Shown in pieces: positions 1 through 13,459 of a stretch of DNA of 64,000 nucleotides. Source of the stretch: Marsupella aquatica. Lineage: Eukaryota; Marchantiophyta. The stretch lies in assembly GCA_973895155.1 (NCBI GenBank), contig OZ316892.1, positions 3,410,001-3,474,000 of the forward strand, in the 5' to 3' direction. Within the stretch, counting starts at the first letter, position 1, and each line of letters starts with the position of its first letter. The notes below the pieces were generated by a model. It saw only the letters and a list, made by a program, of their open reading frames with translations. It made no database searches and had not been told where the DNA came from. A program made the translations under genes and the position numbers.

Positions 1-147
1 AACTCTAGTATTTGATATTAACACAATGAAAATTAATCTAACAGAATTTACCCCGCCACATTTCATCTATAACTATAATAAGTGATTCCTTGTTTCTTGG
101 TCCTTCTTTCTGATACAAAAAAGGTCCTGGACTAGAAAGATCTTTAG

Positions 148-447
148 ATTTGTTTGGATGTTTTCCTCACCATTGATGGAATAAATGGGCATCTCTTGGG
201 CATATGTACTTCCCCACTCTGCCCCATAAATGCCCCAGCCTGACTCCCTATGGGCCAGCCCTCCTTGCGCCATGCAACGCACGGGCATAGGGAGATCGTT
301 GAATTTATTTGGCTGTTTTTCCTGACCATTGATGGAGAAAATGGACACCTCTGGTGCATATGTGCTCCCCCACGCTACCCCATAAATACCCCGGGCCGAC
401 CCCCTATGGACCGGCCCTCCTTGCGCCGTATGATGCCCGGGCATAGG
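148..447. repeat. Two imperfect ~156-bp tandem units
   Basis: Two diverged copies follow each other; the shared CATTGATGGA sits at 171 and 327, giving a period of 156. Each unit ends in a GC-richer stretch with CCTCCTTGCGCC. The first copy contains GCAACGCACGGGCAT, the reverse complement of the CCCGTGCGTTGC motif that ends the elements at 32.9-36.9 kb, so this may be a relic of that family. The open frames here are by-products of the repeat. Confidence 0.7.
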
Positions 448-889
448 GCTTGGGCTCGTGATGAATAACTCAACCATTAGACCAATAATTCATGTCACTG
501 ATGGAAGTGCAGCTTACCTACTCCTTGTGCATATTCTCAAAACCACAAAAAATATTTAAATTTGTTAGCATCAACTTATTATAATGAAACTCAAATTTTT
601 GGGGAATGAGGTTCATGGGGTTTCAAAAGACCCCGCAAAAGACAAACCTTGTGCTTCGTCTGTATTTCCACCCCACGGCAATGGTCCATGGGAGCATCAT
701 TTTCCAACTTAATGCCCTTCGCCATTTCTCCCTTTGTATTTTTCAGTGCATTATGGAGCAAAAATGCCCCTCAAGATCTGGATGATCTCTTTTGAAAGGT
801 TCTACTCAAGTCTGAAATAAAGTTAGAAAAAATTTGAAAATTGTCTTAGGCCCCGTTAAGGTTTGGTGTACTAAGGTCTAGTTTATAAT

Positions 890-1190
890 GGGGCAACTAC
901 CCCAATGCCCATGTGTTGCACAAAAGATGTCAAGGTGAGAAAAAGATGTTGAAGAGAGAAAGATGTAGAGGGGAGAGACTGAAGATGTCAAAGAGAGAAA
1001 AGTATGTTGAGGTGAGGAAAAGAAATTGAGGTGAGAAGATGTAGAGGAGAAAAAAGATGGTGAGATGAGAAAAATATGTAAAACTAAGAAAACGATGTTG
1101 AGGAGAGGAAAATGTTTCAAGATTAGAAAAATATGTCAAGGCGAGAAAAAATATCAAGGGAAGAGGGAAGAAAAAATATTTTAGGCTTTG
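890..1190 (+). repeat. Purine-rich minisatellite, relic of the GTTGCACAAAAGATGT element family
   Basis: After GCCCATGTGTTGCACAAAAG the sequence becomes an irregular array of ~20-25-bp units of the type AAGATGTTGAGGTGAGAAA. The same boundary motif and unit type, reverse-complemented, occur at 35.9-36.4 kb, and the motif with a different 35-bp unit opens the element at 32.9 kb. This is probably one end of another, degraded copy. The minus-strand open frames rich in Phe, Ser and Leu are translations of the repeat, not genes. Confidence 0.65.
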
Positions 1191-1194
1191 TAAT

Positions 1195-2519
1195 GTTATC
1201 GTTGTTGAGACATGTTATGTGTGATCCCGACCATACAATTGTTGTGGGTCATGTTCAATACGTGTGCATCACACATTAGATGGTTTGTAAAAGATGCCCA
1301 TGTCAAAAAGATGTGGTTGAAAAAGTGATGAGGGAGAGCATGAGATAGGTGATGGCAACAGAGGCACACATTCACGCAACTCTAGGTGGAGGGTGACATG
1401 CCCCCTCCCCCTCGTGGCCTCCTCCTCTTTCTTTTGGGCTGCCTCCCCCCTCTCTCATCAAAGTTGATCGGGCCAGAGCGGGTGAAATATGGTAGAGTCT
1501 TGGTTTATGTTTTGGCAAACTTGGGTGGGAGCAGGCAGTAGCATCAGGGACCGGGATGAGTAGTGTATGGGGCCCCAGGAAATAGGGGAGCATTAATGAT
1601 TGTAGATTTAACGCGCAGTGACCACTCCCTTCCACCGGTCCCTGCAATAGAGTCACACCTCACTAGAAATTGCTTACTAACTGCTAAAAATGGAAAATTG
1701 CCACATTGTTTTGCCAAAATTGGACTTATGAATCTGGAGGCACCATCCCACTGGCCCTGGCACTAAAGTTTCCCCTCTCCTCACCCTGATATTTTTAGGC
1801 TTGCCACTCCTTCTCAAATAGTTTGTGTGCAAGCTGCCACCAATAACTCACCAGGTTTGGGAACCATCCTTGCCAGTATTGCGCATCAAAAAGCAACAGC
1901 TAGCCCCAACATTTAGAATAATTTAGTGATTTAAACAAAATATTTGAATGGTTTATCATGGTATGGAGTGACATACTACACCTAGTCTGGAGAGTCACAT
2001 TTTGATGTGCAATTATAGGGATCCTAGGCTCCGTCCTGGCCAATATTTGAATGCTTCCTGGTAGGATCGTATTCAAACTCATGGTAGTGATTTTTTGTGA
2101 TATTTGAATGCCTCTTGGTTTGTTACTGTCTGCAGGCTCTTCTGACTGCAAGTGACGCCTTTTATCCACCAATTTTATTGTTTACAGACCCCCGGCCATG
2201 AGGGGTCCCTTGTAAATTCCCTAGCACAAGGATGCACCACATCAGCAAGGATGGTGACAAACACGACGGAACAGGTTTTCTGGAAAACAAAAAGGCCCTT
2301 GTCAAGTTTGTGTTCATATTTGTGTAAAAAAAACCAGAATACAAAAGAGGAGATGTCATTTAGTAAAATAAAATTACCATTATGATGTTTGTCAATGCTA
2401 TATCAGTGTTTTACATCAAAATGCTTATATGTTTTTTAATTGTTTGCAAGTTTGAAAAAACCAATCGATAGAAATGTACGTAATTAGAACCCCTTTGGCT
2501 CCACATTGTAAAACTAAAT
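1195..2519. other. No recognisable gene
   Basis: Only short open frames in conflicting directions are present, with no splice pattern or protein motif. Nothing further seen. Confidence 0.5.
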
Positions 2520-2960
2520 AATCAAAATTTCCTTAGTACTTGTTAAAAATATGTCAATGTTAGATTCATTGGAAAGCTCAAGATCAAGATTTAGAAACTC
2601 ATGAAGTTGTTAGTATTGTCGAGAGTATTGTCTTGATAAAATCTCTCAATGTCACACTCATTGGAAAGCTAGAACAAAATTAGAAACTCATCATCTCTTT
2701 AGAACTTGACAAAATCTATCAATGTTAGGTTCATTGGAAAGCTAGAGAAATTTCGATGCTCATGATCTCTCTAATACTTGACAAATACTCCCAATGTCAC
2801 ACATTAGAAACCCTCGGTAGAAACCTAGAGAGCTCTTCAATACCGTGACAAAATTTGGCATGAAATTTGTCAATGTTGGACCTAATGTTGGAAAGCTAAA
2901 AAAATTCATGAACTTATGATCAAAATTTCTTATTGTCACACTCAAATGTTGGAAAGACAA
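2520..2960. repeat. Degenerate ~75-90-bp repeat, site 1
   Basis: The phrase TCATTGGAAAGCT recurs at 2566, 2658 and 2731, each time embedded in text like TTGACAAAATCTATCAATGT and GAAACTCATGATCTC, followed by poorer copies. It is a decayed tandem repeat with related fragments near 3.65 kb and 13.5 kb. Confidence 0.65.
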
Positions 2961-3639
2961 AGAAATTCAAAAAAGTCATTTGAGACTTGGCACAATTTGT
3001 CTCGGGGTTCTCAATTCTTTTCTTTCGACCCATCATATGCGAATAAGTGTAGGATTTATTTATTGGGTTTAGTGAAATATTTTAAATTTTTGTTGAAGAA
3101 CATTAGGGTTATTTTAATACTCTTCTTACATTACTTTTTTCCAAAAATCTCAAACTGCAAAGATTCAAAATCATTTTTTAATTTCAGCAGATGTTATAAA
3201 TGCTCATTGAATTAGTTATTCTAAATCGACAATGTATCTATGTTATTTCAGATAGCGCTTCTTTCAATACATTATGGATAGTTCCCATAGCGGGAGAAAT
3301 AAAAAAATCATTGTGATATACAAAAATGTTTATCATTTTCCATTGAAAGATCTATTGTTTTCAACATTCCCATTTCATCGATCAGCACCTGCTTTTCCTC
3401 AACTAGATACCAAATTATCCATTTTTGAAAGAGAATAAAAGTTGCAATTCTGAGAATTATAAGAATCATAGGGTTTTTAAAAATTAAATTTGGGAATAGT
3501 CTTGGAATATTCCATTAAATTAGGGGAAAAAATCATTAAAAATAATGATTGACTTAAGTTTTAGGGTGTTTCTTCACCCAAAACTTCACGCGTGATATGG
3601 AACACCCCTTGGATTAAGGCCCCCAAGAAATTTGTCAGT

Positions 3640-3860
3640 CCGAGACTCATTGGAAACCTAGAAAATTGGTATTTTACTCATGATTTACTTGGTACTTGAC
3701 AAAATGTACCAATGTGATGCTCATTCAAAACCAACAGATATTCAGAAAATCATGATATCATTTTTTACTCATCTCTCAATGAACCTTTTGTGCTAAACAC
3801 TTAGAGGCATTTCAGAAAATCATACCAAACATTGAGAATGAGTGTAACATTAGCAGATTT
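3640..3860. repeat. Degenerate ~75-90-bp repeat, site 2
   Basis: Several strongly diverged units are visible: ACTCATTGGAAACCTAGAAA, then TACTTGACAAAATGTACCAA. They match the core phrases of the array at 2.5-3.0 kb. Confidence 0.5.
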
Positions 3861-4043
3861 TTCATTACCAATGAGATCACGGGCCCTCAGCCCATTTGGT
3901 TCTTATAAGTTTGAGAAATGGGTTGAGGGACATTAATTTGGACTCAAATTTCCAAGTTACTGACAATAAAATACTTGAAGGAATGAAAAAAAGAATCAGA
4001 AAATGACATTCCCGTAGTGGAATGTTTGGGTTGGGTTCATAAT

Positions 4044-4044
<1 letters not shown>

Positions 4045-4081
<37 letters not shown>
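4045..4081. repeat. (AG)n microsatellite
   Basis: An uninterrupted run of about 18 AG dinucleotides. Confidence 0.95.
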
Positions 4082-4082
<1 letters not shown>

Positions 4083-4276
4083 GCGGTGCAGAGCTCGATT
4101 GAGTAGAATACAATCAGAGCGTCGTGATCTGGTCAGTGGTCAATCTGGTGTCATTAGTGTATATATCGAGGCAGCCAGTGGAGAAAAGGAGATGAGATGG
4201 AGGTTACATAAAATATTCCTGATGTAAGCTATGCACTGGAATCCAACTGAGTTGGTCCTGTTGCATGGATGGGTGG

Positions 4277-4464
4277 AATTTGTTGTGGAATCACTTTTCT
4301 GGGTTGTCCCATTAGTCAGAGAGCATAGGAAGTCAAAATGTTCAACAAGATTTCTTCTAAGTTGTGAACTAATTTGTTGTGGAATCACTTTTCTGGGTTG
4401 TCCCATTAGTCAGAGAGCATAGGAAGTCAAAATGTTCAACAAGATTTCTTCTAAGTTGTGAACT
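4277..4464. repeat. Exact 94-bp tandem duplication
   Basis: The block beginning AATTTGTTGTGGAATCAC at 4277 is repeated from 4371 with no difference seen, so the duplication is recent or was recently homogenised. Small open frames across it are carried by the duplication and have no protein signature. Confidence 0.9.
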
Positions 4465-5048
4465 AATCAGTAGTACTCAAGGGTCCACCAACTATTTGTG
4501 TTGAATGTTAAATTATTATTATTACTAAACAATCCAGAATATTGTGTGTCATGATTCCTTCAAAATATATTTGCATCTTCCTAAAAAGTGGGAAATAGTC
4601 AAAAGGCGAATTTCTGATTCACTACGATTGCACATGGATGTTAACAAAGAAAAAGCCGGGAATTGGGAAACTAATGCACCTACTTCATGCCTGCGCAGGC
4701 AATATCTTTATTGTCATTTTCCACACAATCACTCATCCCAGGTTACTTTAAACTAACCTGAACTGTCCGTTGAGTGCCACTTCCCGTAACCATTGAGCTC
4801 GATATACAACAAGACAAGGTTGGGTTGGGTTATTGATTGTTTTATATTGTAAACTACGTGCATAAGTGGCACAACGCCACCTGGTTTTTGACCTAGTTGG
4901 CTTTCGTGAGCCTGGATAGAGGGTAAGAGTGCGGAAGGGGGGCACGAGCTGGGACAGAGAAGCAGATATAGACCTATAAGCAATGCCGGGAAGCCACAAG
5001 GCAGGCCTCTAGTGCCGCCACAATACAAAGGATTCCAGCTAGTGACGT

Positions 5049-5297
5049 TTGGGAAAGTACCTATACCCCGCCTTCATATACAAGAAATTACTCTTCCTCT
5101 GGCAGCCGTTAAACACCCCAAATACATGCGATACTCAGCACCTGGACGACAATAGGTTATTTTTCCAACATGTCGTCAAGATTTGCAGTGAGGACAGTGC
5201 AGATGTTCGCTTTAGTGAAGACAAGTACATCTTGCTGCAGATAAATGATGCTGTCTACCTAGTTTGCGAGCCTTCAGGGCGTCCTTCAATATATTGA
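5049..5297 (+). CDS. Weak 82-aa open frame, unknown
   Basis: An open frame of moderate composition containing HVVKICSEDSADVRFSEDKY and QINDAVYLVCEPSGRPSIY. I do not recognise a family. Together with the frame at 5494 it could be an exon of a decayed gene, but I could not assign splice sites with confidence. Coding status is unproven. Confidence 0.15.
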   Translation: MGKYLYPAFIYKKLLFLWQPLNTPNTCDTQHLDDNRLFFQHVVKICSEDSADVRFSEDKYILLQINDAVYLVCEPSGRPSIY

Positions 5298-5323
5298 AAT
5301 TGTTTTATCTCCATGGTCTCGAG

Positions 5324-5331
5324 TATATAAA
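5324..5331 (+). promoter_or_regulatory. Candidate TATA box
   Basis: TATATAAA stands 163 bp before the open frame at 5494. The match is good, but such octamers arise by chance in AT-rich DNA. Confidence 0.3.
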
Positions 5332-5493
5332 GGCTCGGATCTTAATAAGGTTGCCCAGATGCTCGTATACTTTTGATTTCATGCGGCCAGTGCTTTAGTC
5401 AAAAGAACAAACAAGGACTTATATCTTACAAGGGCATGTACCTATCTGGCCAAACCTTGGTGCAAAACTGAACACGGGCTCAAGTTTGCAAGG

Positions 5494-5769
5494 ATGGTAC
5501 ATCGTCTGGTGGTGTTTGTAGGGCAATCGATCGATCAGAAGTTTGGTAATGAAAGACTTCGTCTTATTAATACCAGATCTGGGCCTAAACAAACATTTGC
5601 CAGACAGCCTTCACGAACCTGTGTAAAATTTGTTACTCAAGGTGAACGCGCTCTAACTTCTATTATCCATGTCTTGCACCGAGTATTCAAGGGACCATGG
5701 TTTCAAGAACTTGCTACACTGATCAACAAGGAGGCAGAAAGGATCGAGGGTGAGAACTTTTTCAATTAG
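5494..5769 (+). CDS. Weak 91-aa open frame, unknown
   Basis: The frame starts MVHRLVVFVGQSIDQ and ends with a charged helix-like stretch, LATLINKEAERIEG. No domain was recognised. A TATA-like box lies upstream, which is the only context in its favour. It may be a short gene, an exon or chance. Confidence 0.2.
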   Translation: MVHRLVVFVGQSIDQKFGNERLRLINTRSGPKQTFARQPSRTCVKFVTQGERALTSIIHVLHRVFKGPWFQELATLINKEAERIEGENFFN

Positions 5770-8700
5770 GTTGCGCAAATTAACAGTATGCATATGGAGA
5801 AACGATCGATGCTATGCATGGTACAGTGCTATCCAACGTACATAATTGGCGAGTCTCTTACATTATTTCTGCCTCCATTCAAGCAATTAGTCCTGATAAC
5901 CATTTTTTCAGATATATAATCCAGTATCATATCTTCCTATGTATCGGATCTTAAACCCGGCATGTGTAGTACCAAATGAAGAGTGTCCCCTCGGAATCCG
6001 ACTTGGAATCGAAATGGGCACAAAAGCTATGTCAGTTTGAATAACTTGGGGATAACTTCACCCCAAATGTCTGCTCCAGTACCTACCCGAAAATGGCTGT
6101 AATATTATGATCGAAGTGAGGTTTGCAGGAAAATTAATGCAAAGATAAAGCTGAGCTTGTGAAAATTATTGTGCTTTGTACTCGGTCAAGGTGTTGGATC
6201 GAGCTACGTTGAGTCAATTTACTAGACAAGTAAAGAAGCACGTAAGAGTTTTGTGAATTTTCTGTTAGTAGAGACAGTTCCAGCAGCTTCCGCAGGGCAT
6301 GGTGTGGACGGCTTGTACAGAGCCCCTGTTGACTATCTGTGTGGAACCAGAGTCTACAATTCAACATCATCCATATTTGGCCTCCTATCGAACTTTATTA
6401 TTAGTTTCTTGGAAGATCGATCAATGCCCGAACTTATTTTCAATTGAAAGCTCTCTAACCTCTGCAAATGTAATCAACTTAGCAAGTTGGGAAAATGTAT
6501 TGCTAGTTGTGGATTGAACACAATTTAATTCATGATTTACATCAAAATGTATCCATGCTGTATGACAAAACAAAGTCGATCATATATTGTTATAGGATGC
6601 CTCGCCAAATGTTTGTTGTCCCACTGTTCGTTTCAGTCAAATTAAATATGAGGAGACTATATAGTTACATGTCTTTCATGATAGCTTGAACAATAAGAGG
6701 AGCCTCAATAGCAGTCGATGAGGAATGCAAGTTGAGTTCCATTTATCAATTCTATAGTAAGTTATATATGGCATTGGACATATCTTGGCATGCGTAAGTT
6801 CGTTCTCAATGCCGGATAATGAGCAACACAGTGCTAACGTTCATCTTCTGAATGGATTGGTACGTTTGACCAAGAAAATCATTTAGATATTGGAAGGAGA
6901 CGGAGCAATATGCCTGGGTATGGTTGGGATGAATGGAAATGGCAGAACCATCTCGGCAAAGGCTATGTATAGGAGCATTGCAAGGACTTTTGAGTACGGT
7001 TTCTTCCTCGCAATTAATGTGAAGAAGCTAGGTCATGACACGCAAGGAGGATCCAGATAACCTAAAAAGCAAGTCTGAAGGTAGCCCCGAAGGTAGCTAC
7101 ATGTTTTCAATTGGAACATGTCAAATGGGAACAGGGTTTTGATTGCATTGGGCATGGACGAATGATATAAATGTCTGAGACTCAAGCGATGGTGGGTCTG
7201 ACGGTTCAATGGATGCAATTCAAGCGAGCTCATTGTCACATCTCGACATAAAGGATATCTTGAGAGAGAGGATATACTGGTTACTTCGTGTATCCACTTG
7301 ATGTTGCGGTTTATCAAAATCCTTTTTGCCTCAACGTACTGTCTTGAAAATTGAGAGAGGAAGTGTTGGATGACCACAAAGACCGTGTGATGAAAATTGT
7401 AAAGAAATCAAGGACACGTTTTTGAAAGGCGACAAAAATTATGAAGTGTGGTGTCTCCAAGCCCTAGAGTGTCGGAAAATACATTCCGCTGCCAGAGTTT
7501 TGGAAACTCTTTCTCATCCTCTTGAGATCGAAGCTTCAGTCTTACGAGTCTTGAAATTTCACAGTATTGCAACCGTTTGAGAGCAAGCCAGATCGATAGT
7601 CTGGCGGAAGCTTTAGGCTTTATTAAACTTGAAGATTAAGGTGTTCAGTGGTCAATCTGAGAGCTGGACCTCCACATGATATTTAGGCTTGGGAGCTTCA
7701 CTTTTTATTAGTTTGCATTATTGAATCATGAGAAGGAATGCCGTCCAGATCGATATCATCGGCAATTCTCATTGTCTACATTAATGTTTGGATATATAAA
7801 GGATTGCCAGAGTTTGGACGCTCGATCAAGTTTGTTTTGTGTAGAAGTGATTGTCTTCGTGTTTCGTTGGTCAAATTAATAAGCTTTGGAGACGAATGGA
7901 AGAATTACTGATGAAGTATAGCTAGGGTGCATACTTGAAAGATGCTTCATTCCATTCAGTTCGTTTGGCCGCAATCTATTCATTGAAGCTGCTGTTAATA
8001 GGAATTTACATACTCAGTGTATATCGAGTAACGCCCCAAATTGACAAGATGATTGTTTGCGTTCAACCATCGCTCCTACTGATGGGCTGTGAAGGTCTTT
8101 TGCCAGCTTTAGTCGATCACCAGAATCTGTCATTCATCAGAATTTTTTTGCCATTCATCACCGTCTGACACCTTGCAATTTAGTGAGCTTAATTAATTTC
8201 TTGGTATATAGCCAAATAGGAGTGTCCCGGCCATGAAATCTTCTGTCATGGCAATTAAGAGAACTGCTGAAATTAAAGATCGATCAGTGTGATGCGCGTC
8301 GATCAATCGATCAAACCAATATTAACACTGCCTTATTCATGGCAATTAATTAAGAGAACGCGCATGTATGATTGATAGCAGGTTTGATGCCAGATTAACA
8401 GTAAACGAAATGTGATTTCTATTGCCAGACAAGAGAAATAAATTTCTCCGATATATGCGAGAATTTGATCATGACCGTTCCTTCGACACTCGAGATGAGT
8501 TCACATTATTTTGCAAGTAAAGATTGAGGTTTTAGCTTGACTGGAAGATATTACTGGTTGTCAATGGAAGGTGTTTTTTCTGCAACATGCAGGCACAGCT
8601 GACTTCTATATTGCTCCCATCATTAGGTGATATGGTCCAGGCCTGTCGGCACACACGGTCATGCAAGGTTACTTAACATATATTAGACTCCCCCCTAGCC

Positions 8701-9254
8701 TCCACCAGGAATATGCCAAGTCTTCTCTAGTTTACAACTGAGAAAGTCGAAGATCTTTTCCTCTAATGAGAATGGATCTTCTTCTCCAGTGGGAGTAGAT
8801 CTGAGATTTCCTTTTCCGCATCAATCCTGAGATTTCCTTGTCCTGATCAATTCGCTGAACAATCTAGATCAACATAGCTAACTTGATCTAGAAAACTCTT
8901 AACATGATGCTTGTGAGTGTACCTAGTTGATGACAAACATGGTCGCTCACCAAGTAGGCTGGGACTGGCCGGGAGCGAAAACAGGACTTGCCATCGCTCT
9001 CTGATTCAATTCCCGTCTCTGACTGGCGTGGGAAAGGGTGAGTGCGTGGGCAGGTATGTGGATATGAGATATTGTCCACAGAAAAACCGCTCTAGATAAG
9101 TTGATGCTTGGATAAATCTCATGTTTGGCTTCAGAAGAGGACTCATACCATTCAAGCACTTAACACTGAAAAAGTGAGTATTCACTAGAAAAGAGTTCTA
9201 TTATGTTAGCAGAATACGTCATTGCAGAATGATGCATGCGGGGATGTATGCGAG
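5770..9254. other. Spacer without recognisable genes
   Basis: AT-rich sequence with scattered frames below about 115 codons on both strands, none with a recognisable motif or consistent splice sites. Self-complementary tetranucleotide runs (GATCGATC-type, TTAATTAA) are frequent, for example around 8280-8340. Confidence 0.5.
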
Positions 9255-9480
9255 TGCTGACAGTCCATCTAACCTTCTGAATATAATTGTAGTTTCTCGA
9301 TCTCTCACATAAGGGTATTGATTGAAAGTTTGACAGTCCATCCAAAACTTTGAATCAATTACAATTGAACCTTCTCTCTCGATCATATAAGCCTATTGAT
9401 TGCGAGTTTTGACAGTCCATCCAAAACTTATAATTAAATCTAATTGGACCTAGCTTCTCTGTAACATGAGGCTATTTATT
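9255..9480. repeat. ~75-bp imperfect tandem repeat, three units
   Basis: GACAGTCCATC recurs at 9259, 9332 and 9411, each followed by a diverged AATT-rich tract and a TCTCGATC or TTCTCTG segment. Spacings are 73 and 79 bp. Confidence 0.75.
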
Positions 9481-10024
9481 CTGCTGCAAAAATTCAATGA
9501 AATTGCTCTTCATTCAAAAACATCGCTGTTCACTACTGGTCCCATGGAAGTCTAGATTCAGTATTATTACTATAGCTAATTACTATTACTCGTCTTAGAT
9601 AGTTGAAGCCTGGAAAGAAGGGCTCTTCAACTTGCAAACGAAATTATGGCATGATACACATAAATCATATGCAGCTTATAAAGTTCAGCTAGTGACGTAC
9701 TTCTCTACCAGGTAGCATATTTTCTAGCTAGCGAATTCTAATTAATTAGCACATTCCCGAGCACATTCTAGGGACCGTGATCTATTTGCATAGTGAGGTG
9801 GGCGGATAGTGAGGTGGGCGGCCATGGATAGGCTCCGTAATTCCGACACTTGTACAAACACTTTTAGTCAAAAGTTTTGCTGCATTTCAATTTTAATTGC
9901 GCGTTGATCTCTGTTATGGATTAAGGTTTGCACGCATATTACATTAATGTGTTTGAGCTGTTCAATTGGATGCGGGCAACACGGTTCGAGTTTTAGATTT
10001 GGATGAAGATTAATTCTCTATTAA

Positions 10025-11373
10025 TTGAGTCTGCACTTCGACAGAACTCAACGTTTCATTCATCAACGAGAATGCACCGTCGCTGCTGTCGGAAGACCTA
10101 CAATTTGTGGATCCGCCCAATGGTTTACGATTCACAAACCAGGACTTTCCATCCTTGTATTGGTACAACTCAATGGAGTCATGCTCGTGGAACCCGTGGA
10201 AGTTCCAGACTCACCACTATCGCCTGGACAACAGCAACCTCAACCCCAACTTAACAGTATATAACACTTACGCCCAGGCCACTGTGAGTGAAAAGCACGG
10301 GGTACAGCAGAGACCTCCAGGCTAAGTAGGCCCAGCGCCTTTTGAGATCGTGTTCGTTCAATCCGGATTGGGACAACCTGGCTTTCTTGAAACGAGAAAT
10401 TAGTTAAGGTCATCCCAGCAGACGTCATCTAGTCCATATTCCGAACAGTCAGACGAGTAAGATGTATAAAAGCTTCAACGCCACCAAACATTATGTTGGC
10501 AGCCGCATCGTGCAACTGCAGGAACGGTCCTAGTTCTCCATATCCGAGAGCTCAAACCCTCATGATATGAAGTGGGAGACTGGGCAGTTTGAAGTTTTGC
10601 GACGCTATATCGGTGACATGGTTGAATTGAACAACTTCGAGTTTTGTCCTCATAGTTCTGGAACAGTTTTTCCATAGCACTCAGTCCCTGCAGCTCGCTC
10701 ATGTCCCGGGTAGGGTCCTCATCGATGTTGCGGGTGACCTGACTGCGGGCTGTGCTCTCCCTGATACCTATCATAAGTTTACGTGGAGGTTGATCTACAA
10801 GGCTCTCCTCGAAATTTGCTCCATATTTGGTCAGCGGGGCCATAATTATGCCTGGAATTTATCCTCGACTACCAGAAGGAGCTATGTCACCAGATCTGAA
10901 CAGCACCCGGACCGCTCCTTCGAAGCCTGCCCCATATATCATCAACAGCTGCTATGGCCACACAACGTACCTCTTCCACCTCGACCTTACCCCCTGCGCC
11001 GGACACGTCTGAACAAGACGCGGACGCTGGTTTTCCTTGTCCAAGAAGTGCACTATATTCAGGCCATCCACAAGTTAAGAATAACATCTTTTCAGAATGG
11101 CCAATCTAGCTCGTCCTCTCCCTCCTCTACAGCTACAGTGAGGTCCCCTAGATGAGGGCCCACAAAAGTGACAGACGTAGTACAGAAGGAATCCTGATCA
11201 TTGGGTTCTACAATCACACGCCGCGAATGACATCAAACTGGAACGGATCCAGCCAGGATCCAGGTCACGAGGATGAGGAATCCGGAGGAGCTTGCTCCAG
11301 TCGATCGATTCCACAATTGAAACAAGCGGCTAGCTCATTGTCAATACTCAAAACCAACGACGATACAGACTGA
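10025..11373 (+). other. Possible unrecognised multi-exon gene or pseudogene
   Basis: Three stretches read like protein. One at about 10071-10281 contains SLLSEDLQFVDPPNGL and NQDFPSLYWYNSMES, and is followed by a strong donor-like GTGAGTG. A Ser/Thr/Pro-rich frame lies near 10905-11080. A 73-codon frame at 11152-11373, in the same reading frame as the second, ends in KTNDDTD, with AATAAA about 10 bp beyond its stop. I could not join the pieces by consistent splice phases, and no domain is recognised. An antisense frame of 122 codons (10843-10475) is the main competitor. A decayed gene is equally possible. Confidence 0.25.
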
Positions 11374-11662
11374 AGCATAAGTAAATAAATGCCTCCCCTC
11401 CCCCCCTTCTCTACCTCTTTCGTCTTTCTAGAAGTGATTTCCAAGAAAATAAAAGTACTCCGTAAGAGATACTCATGGCCTTGGATTAAAGACCTTCATC
11501 TCTTCCTCGACCAGTGATTAATAGTAGATTCTCTCTCTCTCCCTCTCTGAATTGAATAGGCAAATTAAACTTTTTACTCTGAAAGAAACGCTCCCCTCTG
11601 AGCCCCCATAAACAGACGATTGGTTAATGAGTTTTTCCCGCAACACCCTTTAAATTTTTTTT

Positions 11663-11780
11663 TGCCATTTTTTACTTGGAAACCCCTAAAAACTTAATAA
11701 AAATATAATTTTTTTTTTTGGTGCCACTTTTTACTTGGAAACCCCTAAAAACTTAACAAAAATATTTGTTACTTTTAAAT
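11663..11780. repeat. 59-bp tandem duplication
   Basis: TGCCAYTTTTTACTTGGAAA starts at 11663 and again at 11722, with few differences across the shared block and a T-run at each junction. Confidence 0.85.
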
Positions 11781-11789
11781 AGGCCTATT

Positions 11790-13450
11790 TTTGTCACACC
11801 CTTTGACATGGACCAATATTTTGTTACACTTGACGTGTCACTTTTGTGGAAGTGAACCCCCCTTCCCCTCTCTTGGGGGTCTCAGTATAGGGGTCTCCCT
11901 ATCACTGGGAAGTCTTTAGGCCTTGGACCCCCTCAAATGCAAGATTTTTTTTTAATCTTTTAACCCCTATGAAATTGGAATATTCTTATAAGTCTCAAAC
12001 CTGCCTCCATTGTAAGTTACATGACGTGCCTCTAATTAATGTGAGGAATGATATTACTATTTAACTATGTCACGGACTAGCTGCCCCAACTTGCTGCATG
12101 AATGGTGCATGCCATGTCTTTCCAAAGCTAGCCTGCAGCATAATTGAAAGGTTGCTCCAAAAATGACAATTGAAAATACGGTAAGTGAAACTAAGTTTCT
12201 TTAAGATATTTTATAAGCCAGACAGTCTAGTAAGCTGCTCGTAGTATGAGATGAGAGCCCTAGGCTCATATGACAGTACATAGTATGACTGTGTAGAGTA
12301 GTGTTGGGGTGAGTGTAAGGTTCTTCCTATACCAGCCTGGTAAAGGTATATATAGTCGACACCAAGCTGACCAGCAAGGTATCATGGTATTTAACCCCGT
12401 ATTTAACTGGTATATATGGAGGGTCCCCCAAAACAATTTCAGAAAAATTCCAAATATCACCAAAAGTCCTGTTACATACCAACAAATCCCAGATTTTAGA
12501 GCTGACACCCAAGCTGACATGGAAGTATACTAGGGATTTGGATGTGCTGTATCAGGGTAGTAATAAATGGTATATAGATGATAAAAGCTACACTAGGTTA
12601 AGACTCACAACAGCATTTTTGTGCCCAAATTTCAAACACAACTCAGATTTATAGATATGCGTTCATGAAAATGATCGAAATTAAAATGTCTCAACTTTAA
12701 TTTGCACAATTTGCATAATTATCTGTTTGCATAAATTTTATAGCTGCAAACTTGGTGATACAAAACATACTTTTGACTTTAGAGCTAACCTCACTAAAAC
12801 ATCATGAAAATTGTGGAAGCTAGAACTCTGCCAAGTTGGACAAGGCTCCTTCTCCACCAATCCTGCATCAACCAACCATCATTGGCAGCATTAGTAATCT
12901 ATCACCTTTGGTAGTTTTTAATTATGGTTTCAGTTCACTGAGCTTTTCCATTATCTATGCAACAAATTCATGAATGCTTCTTAAATTTCACAAGTACTGT
13001 AGTACTCTGTTCATTTTTTTTACTTAATCCGTGGACCCCATGTTTCTTTTAGAGGCACTTATCTAGAAACTGAAGCCTAGATGGACCTCCAAATCTAAAG
13101 AAAGAAATTCAAAAATGGACAAGTCAATGTTTGACACTTGAAACAGTTGCCAAACTTACCAAGGCAACCATAATTAACATCAATCACAAAACCAACTGCA
13201 ATGTGAACTACTGTTTAATATCTGGAAAGCTTAATTGCCCACTTCAGCAAAACGGTGCTCGACGGTTTCCTCCACGGTACCGAAGGAATGTTGGATGCAC
13301 TCAAGTTGCATCGAAAGTAATCATTTTTCAATTCCTACACAAAGATAGACGAAGAGAGATAAGTCATCAATGTCATCAAATCACTAACTTTGCATATTTG
13401 TTAAAGACAAAATTTTTCATGGAAACAAATCTACAAATGTGTAATTCGAA
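11790..13450. other. No recognisable gene
   Basis: Low-complexity AT-rich tracts and short overlapping frames on both strands around 12270-12530. None shows a protein family signature. Confidence 0.5.
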
Positions 13451-13459
13451 ATTGATAAA